Source: an uncultured Roseibium sp.
Lineage (GTDB): Bacteria > Pseudomonadota > Alphaproteobacteria > Rhizobiales > Stappiaceae
Length of the DNA stretch: 64,000 nucleotides
NCBI RefSeq assembly: GCF_963675985.1
Contig: NZ_OY780958.1
Span: forward strand, 930,001-994,000
Direction of reading: 5' to 3'
Part shown: piece after piece, positions 26,422 through 33,920 of the stretch
How positions within the stretch are numbered: position 1 is the stretch's first letter
How the letters are laid out: each line of letters begins with the position of its first letter
Notes under the pieces: generated by a model
Told to the model about the DNA's origin: nothing
Databases searched by the model: none
The model's input: the letters and a program-made list of their open reading frames with translations, nothing else
Position numbers and translations under genes: made by a program

Positions 26422-27129
26422 ATGGCTGCCACGCAGACGAAGCCGATTGAACTTTACTACTGGCCGACGCCGAACGGCTGGAAGATCTCCATTATGCTGG
26501 AGGAATTGGGGGTTCCCTATGACCTGAAGCTGATCAATATCGGCAAGGGCGACCAGTTCGAACCCGATTTCCTGAAAATCGCACCGAACAACCGCATGCC
26601 GGCGATCATCGATCCGGAAGGTCCGGGTGGCGAGCCGATCTCGGTGTTCGAATCCGGTGCGATCCTGCAGTATCTCGGCCGCAAGTTCGGCAAGTTCTAT
26701 CCGGCTGACGAGCGCAAGCGGGTTGAAACGGAAGAATGGCTGATGTGGCAGATGGGCGGTTTCGGCCCGATGCTCGGCCAGAATCACCATTTCCGCGTCT
26801 ATGCGCCGGAAAAGCTGCCCTACGCCATGGACCGGTACCTGAACGAAACCCACCGACTCTATCGGGTGCTGAACACGCGTCTGGAAGGACGCGACTATGT
26901 GGCGGCCGGCGAATACACCATCGCCGACATGGCCATCATCGGCTGGGCGCAGGGATGGGAACGGCAGGGGATGGACCTCGCGGACTTTCCCAATGTGAAG
27001 GCCTGGAAAGACCTCCTGGATGCCCGCCCGGCGGTGCAGAAAGGCCTCGCGGTCGGCAAGGAAGAGCGCGAAAAGCTGCAGCTCGCCGACGACAAGCAGG
27101 CCCAGAGCGTCCTGTTCGGGCAGCGGTAG
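26422..27129 (+). CDS. Glutathione S-transferase
   Basis: 235 residues from ATG 26422 with AAGGGGA upstream. Thioredoxin-like N-terminal domain (IELYYWPTPNGWKISIMLEE, cis-Pro in RMPAIIDPEG) and the helical C-terminal domain with AAGEYTIADMAIIGWAQGW, the N-capping S/T-x-x-D motif. The domain order and FESGAILQYLGRKFG fit the Ure2/YghU-like class, which often reduces disulfides or peroxides with glutathione. It ends 199 bases before a copy of the DUF2147 3'-end repeat. Confidence 0.9.
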   Translation: MAATQTKPIELYYWPTPNGWKISIMLEELGVPYDLKLINIGKGDQFEPDFLKIAPNNRMPAIIDPEGPGGEPISVFESGAILQYLGRKFGKFYPADERKRVETEEWLMWQMGGFGPMLGQNHHFRVYAPEKLPYAMDRYLNETHRLYRVLNTRLEGRDYVAAGEYTIADMAIIGWAQGWERQGMDLADFPNVKAWKDLLDARPAVQKGLAVGKEEREKLQLADDKQAQSVLFGQR

Positions 27130-27186
27130 ACGACCTTCTGCCGGGCGTCGTGGATTTGAAAAGGGCGTAGCTCCGGTTTCAGTCAT

Positions 27187-27291
27187 CATGCCATGGCTCG
27201 ACCAAGGCATCCACGCTGTTTCGCCTCGATACGACACTGCTTTGCCTAATGGCTCGGCAATGGCATGGATCCTCGGGCCAAGCCCGAGGAT
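27187..27291. repeat. Palindromic element with a perfect CG-rich hairpin
   Basis: Contains TCCTCGGGC (27270-27278) and GCCCGAGGA (27282-27290) with a CAA loop, and ATGCCATGG near 27188 opposite AATGGCATGG near 27259. The layout, two outer and two inner arms, resembles the dispersed palindromes but with different bases. No gene is seen between 27130 and 27856 apart from the remnant described next. Confidence 0.5.
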
Positions 27292-27325
27292 AACCAAAGA
27301 ATGCTGGGGCAGCTCTTTGTCTTGC

Positions 27326-27394
27326 CCTACCGCGCCCGGCACCAGGTTCCTTTTCGCACATCTTGAAGATGACACGGACGCCGCCCTTGATGGT
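27326..27394 (-). pseudogene. Second copy of the 3' end of the DUF2147 gene
   Basis: About 69 bases match 30801-30870 with only a handful of differences and in the same orientation. On the minus strand it reads RLTIKGGVRVIFKMCEKE, against RLTIKGCVRVIFKMCEKE in the intact gene, then loses frame through one missing base before the original stop. Upstream of RLTIKG the similarity stops abruptly. This may be an integration footprint (direct repeat around an inserted cassette) or the tail of a lost paralogue. Confidence 0.75.
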
Positions 27395-27856
27395 AAGGCG
27401 ACCTCCGCCGGCCGGCTGCATCGTGGCGTTGCCGCTTCAGCGGTCACTACGGTGTACTCCGGCCGGTTTGCTGCGAAACTTTCGGCCTTGTGCCTGACAC
27501 GAATGCCGGCGGGAAACGCCTGAAACTCCGCTGCCTGGAACGGAAGATCCGGGTCGTCGAAGCGTATGATTCAGGGCGGCGCGATCCTTAACAGAGCTGA
27601 ACCGATGGACCCGGCCAAGCGGCACTGCCCGCGGGCGGCCAAGTCCTGTCGTTTCCCTGTTGCCGCCATGTCTGCACATGCTTGTATTCGGCCTTTTCGA
27701 TGAGATTGACGAAGAGTGAGTTTTGAAAAATTTCAGAAAAACAAAGAAAATGAAGCCGCATTTTAAAATCTTAAATTGAATTCATATCCTTTAAGATCTG
27801 CCTATCTGGATGTAAAAATTGCTATACGTAGAAAAAATTATCGGGGATACGTCAAT

Positions 27857-28783
27857 ATGTCTTGGGATAGATATGAGATGGGGAAGCTGCGTAACCTGGA
27901 TCTGAATTTACTCGTAGTATTCGAAAATATCTATACGGCAGGAAATATCACGCATGCGGCACGGAAACTGGGCCTCACCCAGCCAACCATATCCAACGCG
28001 CTTTCGCGGCTGAGGGAAACACTTGAGGATCCGCTTTTTACACGTTCAACCGTCGGCGTGACGCCGACATCCAGGGCGATGCAGATGATCGGGCCTGTTC
28101 GCGAGGCGCTCATGCTCATCAATGATGGCGTCCTCCATCCCGCCGCGTTCGATCCGGCCACCACCAGGCGCCACTTCCGGGTCGCGATCGCCGATTATCT
28201 GGAACCGGTGCTCATCCCGCCGATCATCAGGCAGATCCAGAGTTTCCGTTCCGTATCGCTGGAGGCGTTGCCGCTGTCCACGACCCATATCGCAGAAGGA
28301 CTGAACAACGGCAGTCTGGACATCGCCATCACTGCACACATGCATGGCATCAGCGAAGTCTCGTGCCGTGAAATCGGGGCGGCAGGGATCGTCGTCATTG
28401 CGCGCAAGGATCACCCCAGGGTCAGCAACCCGATCACGGCCGCTCAATTCGGGAGCCTTGGACATATCGCATTGATCGCCCCGCTCCGGCGGATGACCAA
28501 GATCGACGAACAACTGAACCGAGCGGGGATCGAACGGCATATCGTTTACGAGGCATCCAAGATGTGGTCGTTTCCCTATATCGTTTCCCATACAGACCTG
28601 ATCGGACTGCTCCCAGGCGATTTCGCGCGCATCGCCGAAGGTATCTATCCGATTACATGCCATCCGGTTCCCTTCGACCTTCCCGAGCAGCATTCCTTCA
28701 TCACATGGAAAAAGGGTCGGGAAAACGACCCGGCCGTCCGATGGCTGATTTCAAGGCTTTCGGAGTCCGCTCCGGGTGGGTGA
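27857..28783 (+). CDS. LysR family transcriptional regulator
   Basis: 308 residues from ATG 27857; an upstream in-frame ATG at 27776 would add an atypical 27-residue basic extension. The N-terminal winged helix (LRNLDLNLLVVFENIYTAGN, then LTQPTISNALSRLRETL) and the rest are of the NodD/NahR-like LysR branch, including the start LRNLDLNLL and DPLFTRSTVGVTPT. The effector is unknown. The flanks on both sides are AT-rich (27715-27860 and 28850-28925). It is the first gene of the cassette bounded by the DUF2147 repeats and may control the toxin-like gene after it. Confidence 0.88.
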   Translation: MSWDRYEMGKLRNLDLNLLVVFENIYTAGNITHAARKLGLTQPTISNALSRLRETLEDPLFTRSTVGVTPTSRAMQMIGPVREALMLINDGVLHPAAFDPATTRRHFRVAIADYLEPVLIPPIIRQIQSFRSVSLEALPLSTTHIAEGLNNGSLDIAITAHMHGISEVSCREIGAAGIVVIARKDHPRVSNPITAAQFGSLGHIALIAPLRRMTKIDEQLNRAGIERHIVYEASKMWSFPYIVSHTDLIGLLPGDFARIAEGIYPITCHPVPFDLPEQHSFITWKKGRENDPAVRWLISRLSESAPGG

Positions 28784-28988
28784 GCCCCTGTTATTGATCG
28801 TCCGAATGGGGGGTATTCATCGTTTTTGGATACCCACCTTCCGGGTTCGATCATAAGGTTGAAAAAGAAAATAAAAACAATTTCAAGTAAGTAAAATAAA
28901 ATCAAGGGTAGGCAGGAAATTTATATTCCCGCCTTAAGGGGTGCTTGCGCCTTTCGCAACATTCGAGTTTTTCATCGGGGGGATGGTC

Positions 28989-30164
28989 ATGGTGGTATCC
29001 GGAACTCGGTTTGCGACTCGCGTTTTCTTCCATTCGCGGCGGGACGCAGGCCGGAGAGCACTTCGTCTGCTGGGTCTTCTTACGACCGGCCTTGCGGCCG
29101 GATCTGCCGTTCTGCCGGCCGGCGCCGAACCCGGGCGCCTGTCGGGGGACTTTTCCATAACCTCCGGAGGCGGAGCTGCCTATCAGGTATCCATCGCCGT
29201 CCCCCCCGGTGTGCAGCGCCTTACCCCCCAGCTCAGCCTGACCTATTCCAGCCAGGGCGGGAACGGTCAGCTTGGCGTCGGCTGGTCGCTTGGGGGCTTT
29301 GCCTTCATCCAGCGCTGCGGTCAGACGATTGCGCAGGACGGCCGGACCACGGGCGTGAACTACAGCGCAACCGACCGGTTCTGCCTGAACGGCCAGCGGC
29401 TGGTGAATACGGACGCCGGCGCGCCGGAGTATTATTCGGACGGTGCCACCTATCACACCGAAGTCGAAAGCTGGATGAACGTTACCGGCCACAATGAAGG
29501 CGGTGTGACCTGCGGAGAAGGGCCGTGTTATTTCACGGCGACTGCCTCCAACGGTGCGCGTCTGGAGTTCGGCCTTGCGACCGATGCCCGGAATCCGGCG
29601 AAGGGCGCTCCGGGCAGTACGATTTTCACCAGCGGTTCCAAAGCGGGATCGGTCCGGGTGTGGGCGCTTAGCCGTTATACGGACAGGAACGGCAACAGCC
29701 TGGTGTTTCACTATACCGATGCGCCTGTGGACGCCTCAGGCGCGCCTGTCGAGGGGGCCGGCGGAAAGGGGGCTTATTACCCCAGCCGGATCGATTATAC
29801 CGCCAACGACGGCGAGGGGAGCGCGGCACAGCGTTCCGTCGACGCGCCGGTGCGGGTTCATTCCATGACCGTGGCCGGGGCCCACAACTACTACATCACC
29901 GGCTCCGGCCTTCTGGTCCACAACTGCCCGTTCCGGCCGAAAGCCAATCCGGATGAACTCAGCGGCGAAGCTGAGATTGGCGAAATGGCTGCCGAAACCG
30001 GCGATGTCGCCAGCATTGCCGGCGAGGCAGGGACCGATGCGGCGGCGATAGGGGAGGCGACCGACGTGGTCGAAGGGGCGGCGGCGGTTGCCGGCGGCGC
30101 GGAGGTCGTCTCCGACATCGCCGAAGGCCTGGTCGCGCTGTGCCTGGCGCTGTGCTGGCTCTGA
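28989..30164 (+). CDS. Internally deleted SpvB/Rhs-type toxin with HINT tail
   Basis: 391 residues from ATG 28989 (GGGGGG 6 bases upstream; GTG 28941 is an alternative). Signal-peptide-like start (LRLLGLLTTGLAAGSAVLPAG), then an SpvB-type N-terminal domain with TSGGGAAYQVSIAVPPGVQR, LTPQLSLTYSSQGGNG and LGVGWSLGGFAFIQRC. At about residue 295 it jumps directly to VRVHSMTVAGAHNYYITGSG and LLVHNC, the end of a HINT (intein-like) domain seen before the toxin tip of polymorphic Rhs/Tc proteins. The usual FG-GAP/RHS repeats (well over 1000 residues) are absent. An Ala/Glu-rich tail of 80 residues ends in a hydrophobic LCLALCWL. Probably an in-frame deletion derivative. Confidence 0.75.
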   Translation: MVVSGTRFATRVFFHSRRDAGRRALRLLGLLTTGLAAGSAVLPAGAEPGRLSGDFSITSGGGAAYQVSIAVPPGVQRLTPQLSLTYSSQGGNGQLGVGWSLGGFAFIQRCGQTIAQDGRTTGVNYSATDRFCLNGQRLVNTDAGAPEYYSDGATYHTEVESWMNVTGHNEGGVTCGEGPCYFTATASNGARLEFGLATDARNPAKGAPGSTIFTSGSKAGSVRVWALSRYTDRNGNSLVFHYTDAPVDASGAPVEGAGGKGAYYPSRIDYTANDGEGSAAQRSVDAPVRVHSMTVAGAHNYYITGSGLLVHNCPFRPKANPDELSGEAEIGEMAAETGDVASIAGEAGTDAAAIGEATDVVEGAAAVAGGAEVVSDIAEGLVALCLALCWL

Positions 30165-30210
30165 AGGATCTCAGGCAAGAATTTCCAACCGGCAATAGAA
30201 GGAGGACGTT

Positions 30211-30660
30211 ATGTCAAATTGCGACGGAATGCAGATTATCATCAAGAACCAGGCCAAGGATGATCAGGGCAACGGGATCAAGGCGACCATTGTCGGCCTG
30301 AACGAAACCCGGGGAAGCCTGCGTGATCTGTCCCTGAACCAGGAAATCCCCAGTGATAGCGAGGCCGTCGGCAAGGCCTACTCGAGCGGCGGTTCCAACG
30401 GTTGGGCGGCCGGCGAAATCCAGGTCAAGCTGGTCTGGAACTCCTACGCGGAGGTACTGACCCTGAAATACGAGGGCGAGAAGCAGGCTTTCGGCCGCGA
30501 ATGCCTGCCTCATCCCGAGGGCGCTACGGCAACCTATTTCATCGCCACGGTTTCCGCCAAGGCGGGCGACCATGAGAAATGCACCCAGACTTTCCTGATC
30601 GAAAGCCTGATCCAGGCCAAGGCCTATGAAGCGAAGCAGAAGGAAACGGCGGGGGCTTGA
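30211..30660 (+). CDS. Unknown small protein after the toxin-like gene
   Basis: 149 residues, ATG 30211 with AGGAGG 7 bases upstream. No signal peptide and no membrane segment. Three Cys, near the N-terminus (MSNCDGM), in the middle (FGRECLPH) and late (HEKCTQTF). The middle is beta-like (AAGEIQVKLVWNSYAEVLTL) and the end is helical (LIQAKAYEAKQKETAGA). It lies 46 bases after the toxin-like gene and ends in a terminator, so it is part of that operon; an immunity protein or secreted partner is possible but not shown. I checked for Hcp-like features and did not see them. Confidence 0.75.
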   Translation: MSNCDGMQIIIKNQAKDDQGNGIKATIVGLNETRGSLRDLSLNQEIPSDSEAVGKAYSSGGSNGWAAGEIQVKLVWNSYAEVLTLKYEGEKQAFGRECLPHPEGATATYFIATVSAKAGDHEKCTQTFLIESLIQAKAYEAKQKETAGA

Positions 30661-30700
30661 CCCGTACCGGAGACTGAAATCAATCCGCACGGTTGGCGAA

Positions 30701-30741
30701 TGCCGCAAGCGACTGACCTCGCTTGCGGTACTTTTATTTCC
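30701..30741 (+). terminator. Rho-independent terminator of the cassette operon
   Basis: Exact arms CCGCAAGCG (30703-30711) and CGCTTGCGG (30720-30728), extended by two weaker pairs, followed by TACTTTTATTTC. It closes the LysR - toxin-like - unknown gene cassette. Confidence 0.85.
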
Positions 30742-30800
30742 AGTGACTTTATCCGGGGCACCCTATCCTGGGTATTCCTGCGCGCGACGCTTGTTTCCGT

Positions 30801-30870
30801 ACCCTAGCGCGCCCGGCGCCAGGTTTCCTTTTCGCACATCTTGAAGATGACCCGGACGCAGCCCTTGATG
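30801..30870. repeat. Direct-repeat partner of 27326-27394
   Basis: The 3' end of the DUF2147 gene and a few bases beyond its stop. The shared block runs from about CCCTA before the stop to the codons for RLTIKG. With the copy at 27.3 kb it brackets 3.4 kb of accessory DNA, the geometry expected when an element integrates at a gene's 3' end. Confidence 0.7.
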
Positions 30871-31265
30871 GTCAGGCGGTCGCGTGAGGACGCTGTGACG
30901 GTAGCATCGGCGCTGAAGCCGCGTCGGGGATCGTAGACGCGGCCCTGCAGGTTGCGGCCTGCTTCCCTCAACTCATAGAGCACGGCGAGGCCGAGAAGTT
31001 TTCGCGTGCGCTTGGAAGTGTCCTGGTTTTTGAGATCGCGGGTGTTTTCCACGGAAAAGCCGGGCGGGGGAACGAAGTTGACGATTCGTCCGCAGGGGGT
31101 TTCACCGCAGGAGCCGATGCGCACCGTGGCTCCGGCAGGTGTAATCCAGTCGCCGGCGAAGGCGTCGAGCCCCGCACTGGCGGGAGTGGCACCTATCAAC
31201 AGTGACATCACAATCGCTGCCCGCAGCAGATGCGTTGCCTTTTCGGATTTGAAACAGGTGGTCAT
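30804..31265 (-). CDS. DUF2147 family periplasmic protein
   Basis: 153 residues. Signal peptide (RAAIVMSLLIGATPASAGLD) followed by the single DUF2147 domain: GDWITPAGATVRIGSC, then GETPCGRIVNFVPP, GRVYDPRRGFSADATV and RLTIKGCVRVIFKMC near the end, with the conserved Cys pairs. Members are small exported proteins of unknown function. The 3' end is duplicated at 27.3 kb. The 387-base region upstream holds no other gene. Confidence 0.88.
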   Translation of the reverse strand: MTTCFKSEKATHLLRAAIVMSLLIGATPASAGLDAFAGDWITPAGATVRIGSCGETPCGRIVNFVPPPGFSVENTRDLKNQDTSKRTRKLLGLAVLYELREAGRNLQGRVYDPRRGFSADATVTASSRDRLTIKGCVRVIFKMCEKETWRRAR

Positions 31266-31652
31266 GCCGGCTCTCCCTTCAGACCGCTATCCGAAACGGA
31301 CTATAGCGGAAGATCCGGCGGTCATGGAAGCCGTTCCAGGTCGGGCCGGTTTTCTTCCACCCGGCCGCGACGGAAATCGGCTAACGTGATCTATGGTAAT
31401 CAGAGTCTTTACAGCAACTTACAGCTTTTAGATAAAGGCGATTGAAAAGACGGTCCTTTTCGCTCCATCAGCCTTACCGTAAAGTAAAATTCAGGTTCTT
31501 TTAAGTCTTTGTTCGCATTGCGTTAATTTAGAAATTTAACGGCCCCTTCAGCCGCATTTCCCAAGATAAGCCCATGAAACGCGGGACATTTTCTTTCCGT
31601 CGTTTCGGGGATGCCTTCGGGGGAAGGCGGTCTTTAACAAGGGGAGAGCGTA
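31266..31652. other. Intergenic region between divergent genes
   Basis: 387 bases without a convincing gene. It must carry the promoters of the DUF2147 gene (minus) and the Sel1 protein gene (plus). AT-richer between 31390 and 31560. No palindromic operator stood out. Confidence 0.5.
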
Positions 31653-31925
31653 ATGGCTCGTTTTGAAGTGTACTCCGCCGATATGGCGATCATGGGCGAA
31701 CAGCCCGCATCTGCAGACATCCTGTTCCAGATGGGTCTGGACAGCGCCTGCGGTCGCCATCACGGCGTCGCCGATCTGGTCACTGCCCACAAGTGGTTCA
31801 ACATCGCGGCCCTGAAGGGCAGCACGGAAGCAGCCCGCTACCGCAAGGAAATCTCCATCGAGATGACCCGCGAAGAAATCGCCGAAGCCCAGCGCTCGGC
31901 GCGCGAATGGCTGGCGATGCATTGA
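31653..31925 (+). CDS. Sel1-like repeat protein, small
   Basis: 90 residues, ATG 31653 with GGGGAGAG just upstream. One Sel1-type repeat is visible: LFQMGLDSACGRH, then DLVTAHKWFNIAALKGSTEA, followed by a helix MTREEIAEAQRSAREWLAMH. Such proteins mediate protein-protein contacts. Monocistronic, with a clear terminator following. Confidence 0.8.
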   Translation: MARFEVYSADMAIMGEQPASADILFQMGLDSACGRHHGVADLVTAHKWFNIAALKGSTEAARYRKEISIEMTREEIAEAQRSAREWLAMH

Positions 31926-31958
31926 GGGAGGCCAGCCGGACACCCGGCGCCTCCGGAT

Positions 31959-31998
31959 AAGGCGATGGCGCTCCTCCTCCCGCGCCGTCGCCTTTTTT
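31959..31998 (+). terminator. Rho-independent terminator of the Sel1 gene
   Basis: Arms AAGGCGATGGCGC (31959-31971) and GCGCCGTCGCCTT (31982-31994), one G-U pair, followed by six T. Confidence 0.9.
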
Positions 31999-32078
31999 CT
32001 TTCTGACGTTTGTTTTTCAGTTTGCTTCCGCTCCGCTTTGGCAGCCATAGCCTGGCGGTAGCCGCGCCTATTCCATCT

Positions 32079-32119
32079 GAACAAAAACGGCCGCCCAATT
32101 CCTTGAGCGGCCTTTGTTC
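32079..32119. terminator. Bidirectional terminator between convergent genes
   Basis: GAACAAAAACGGCCGC (32079-32094) pairs with GCGGCCTTTGTTC (32107-32119) with a small bulge. A-rich on the left and T-rich on the right of the GC core, so it can stop transcription from both sides; its main user is the minus-strand BA14K gene. Confidence 0.75.
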
Positions 32120-32141
32120 GTTTTCGTGCACGAAGTGCTTC

Positions 32142-32567
32142 TTACCGGTAGGGGCTGCGGCAACGGTGGTAGTAGCCGTCATACCCCAGATACTGGTCGG
32201 TTCTGGGATTGTAGGATTTGTATCTGTTCAGGCACCAGTTCACATGAGCTCTCGACCCGTGGTAACGGGGCGGCGGAGCGCCGTAGCGCGGGCCGTAGCG
32301 TGGCGGGGGCGGATGGCGCCAACGGGGTGGCGGCGGACGTTGCCAGCGCGGCGGGGGCGGGCGTCCCCAACGGGGCGGTGGCGGACCCCACTGCGCCAGC
32401 TGGATATGGGTTCCAGGGGCCGCCTGCGGTGCGGTTGCCGCCACAGATGACCCCGATGTCGTGGAGATTTCCGCGTCTGCCTGCATGGGCATGGCAATGA
32501 CGGATAGTCCCAACAGCGTGGAACCTGCAAATTTGAGTAACTTGGATTTCCAGGTGGTAATAATCAT
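32142..32567 (-). CDS. BA14K-like exported protein
   Basis: 141 residues from ATG 32567, preceded by GGGAGGACC; upstream in-frame residues have no ribosome site. N-terminal signal sequence (LLKFAGSTLLGLSVIAMPMQ, cleaved near ADA), a Pro/Arg-rich middle made of repeats such as RWGRPPPPRW, and the C-terminal BA14K motif HVNWCLNRYKSYNPRTDQYL followed by GYDGYYHRC. BA14K is a Brucella immunoreactive protein; relatives are common in Hyphomicrobiales and have been linked with lectin-like or envelope functions. Confidence 0.88.
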   Translation of the reverse strand: MIITTWKSKLLKFAGSTLLGLSVIAMPMQADAEISTTSGSSVAATAPQAAPGTHIQLAQWGPPPPRWGRPPPPRWQRPPPPRWRHPPPPRYGPRYGAPPPRYHGSRAHVNWCLNRYKSYNPRTDQYLGYDGYYHRCRSPYR

Positions 32568-32806
32568 TGGTCCTCCCAATGTGGTCCGGTCCGGTTCCGG
32601 CCGGACAAGAATGAAATTACTCTGAACCGAATTGAATAACCTGATCTTGATACGGATCAAATATGTCAAAAATATAGATACTTTTGGTAGAGAGGGTGGG
32701 TCTGCGAAACTTGTCCGCGCAGCATCCTCCAGCCGTCATGTCCAAAGATGACGGCGGAGGATGGCACGAGCCCGCGACGGGCGAGCGCGCGCAACCGTCT
32801 CTGCTG

Positions 32807-33856
32807 TTACTCTTTTATCTTGAACACCCGCCGCGCGTTGTCTTCGTAGAACTGTTTCTTACCTGCGTCGTCGAGCGGCAGGTCGTCCATCCAGGCGACT
32901 TCTTCCGGAACGAACTGCCAGGGGTAGTCCATGGCGTACATCATCCGGTCCGGGCCGATAACGTCGCGGACGAACATCACCGGCGGGGCCCAGCCGACGC
33001 CGCTGTTGGTGTAGAGGAAGTTCTCGCGTAGATACTCTTCGGCTTTCCGCTTCAGCGGGCCGACGTCGGGATAGCGGCCGGTGACGGAGATGTGGCTATG
33101 CATGTAATTGATGCGGTAGAGCCAGAAGGGCAGGGCCTCGCCGCAGTGGCCGAGGATGATCTGCAGTTTCGGGAAGCGGTCGAACAGGCCGGCGACCATC
33201 AGGCGCAGAGCGTGCAGGCCTGTTTCGCAGGCAAAGCCGTAGACGGCCGCATCGAGGCCGCGTTTCAGAAACGGCTCGATCATCTGGGCCGACGGCGTGT
33301 TCGGATGCAGGTAAATCGGCACGTCGAGGGCTTCCGCCGCCTCGAAGACCTCCCAGTATTTCTCGTCGTCCATATAGGTGCCGAGCGTGTGGGAGTTGAG
33401 GATGCCGCCGCGCATGTCGAGCTTTTTCACGCCGCGTTCCAGTTCTTTGGCCGCATTGGCCGGATCGAGCGGGCTGAAAGCGGCAAGACCGACGAAACGG
33501 TCCGGATGGCGCGCAATGCCTTCGGCGAGTTCGTCATTGAACCGGGTGGCGAGCGACGTGGCGGTCGCCGGGTCGAAGATCTGCACGCCCGGGGAAGTCA
33601 GTGACAGCACCTGAATGTCGATGCCGCTGTCGTCCATATCCTTCAGGCGAATCTCGTCGAGATCCTGGATGCGGGCGTGATGGGCCTTCGCCTTGGGGCT
33701 GTCGCCGGAAAAGAAGCCCCAGAGCGACTGGAAACCGGGATCATTGATCGCCTTTTCCTCGATCTCCTTACGGTAGAGCTTGATCATCTCGGCTGGTGCC
33801 CAGGCCTCTTCGGTGGCGATGCGCTTGTAGGGTGGATTGGGGTTTCTCTCGGTCAT
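32807..33856 (-). CDS. Amidohydrolase 2 family protein, decarboxylase-like
   Basis: 349 residues of the ACMSD-type amidohydrolase family, resembling 2,3-dihydroxybenzoate and gamma-resorcylate decarboxylases. Metal-site candidates: Glu in ATEEAWAP near residue 16, His in YLHPNTP near 184, His in ILGHCGEALPFW near 236 and Asp in YAMDYPWQF near 309. The first His-x-His of classical amidohydrolases is replaced by the E-E-A form of the decarboxylase branch. It ends the TAXI-TRAP operon, so the transported acid is probably the substrate, perhaps a hydroxybenzoate. Hydrolysis of a lactone is an alternative. Confidence 0.85.
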   Translation of the reverse strand: MTERNPNPPYKRIATEEAWAPAEMIKLYRKEIEEKAINDPGFQSLWGFFSGDSPKAKAHHARIQDLDEIRLKDMDDSGIDIQVLSLTSPGVQIFDPATATSLATRFNDELAEGIARHPDRFVGLAAFSPLDPANAAKELERGVKKLDMRGGILNSHTLGTYMDDEKYWEVFEAAEALDVPIYLHPNTPSAQMIEPFLKRGLDAAVYGFACETGLHALRLMVAGLFDRFPKLQIILGHCGEALPFWLYRINYMHSHISVTGRYPDVGPLKRKAEEYLRENFLYTNSGVGWAPPVMFVRDVIGPDRMMYAMDYPWQFVPEEVAWMDDLPLDDAGKKQFYEDNARRVFKIKE

Positions 33857-33920
33857 GGTCGCTCCGTTTGATGAGTCCGGTCAGCAGGTTGTGTGGGTTT
33901 GGTCAGACTTGGGATGAGGG

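Noticed and set aside
30211..30660. Hcp or other type VI secretion component
   Set aside because: Suggested by the toxin-like neighbour, but the sequence shows none of the Hcp motifs and no T6SS gene is near.
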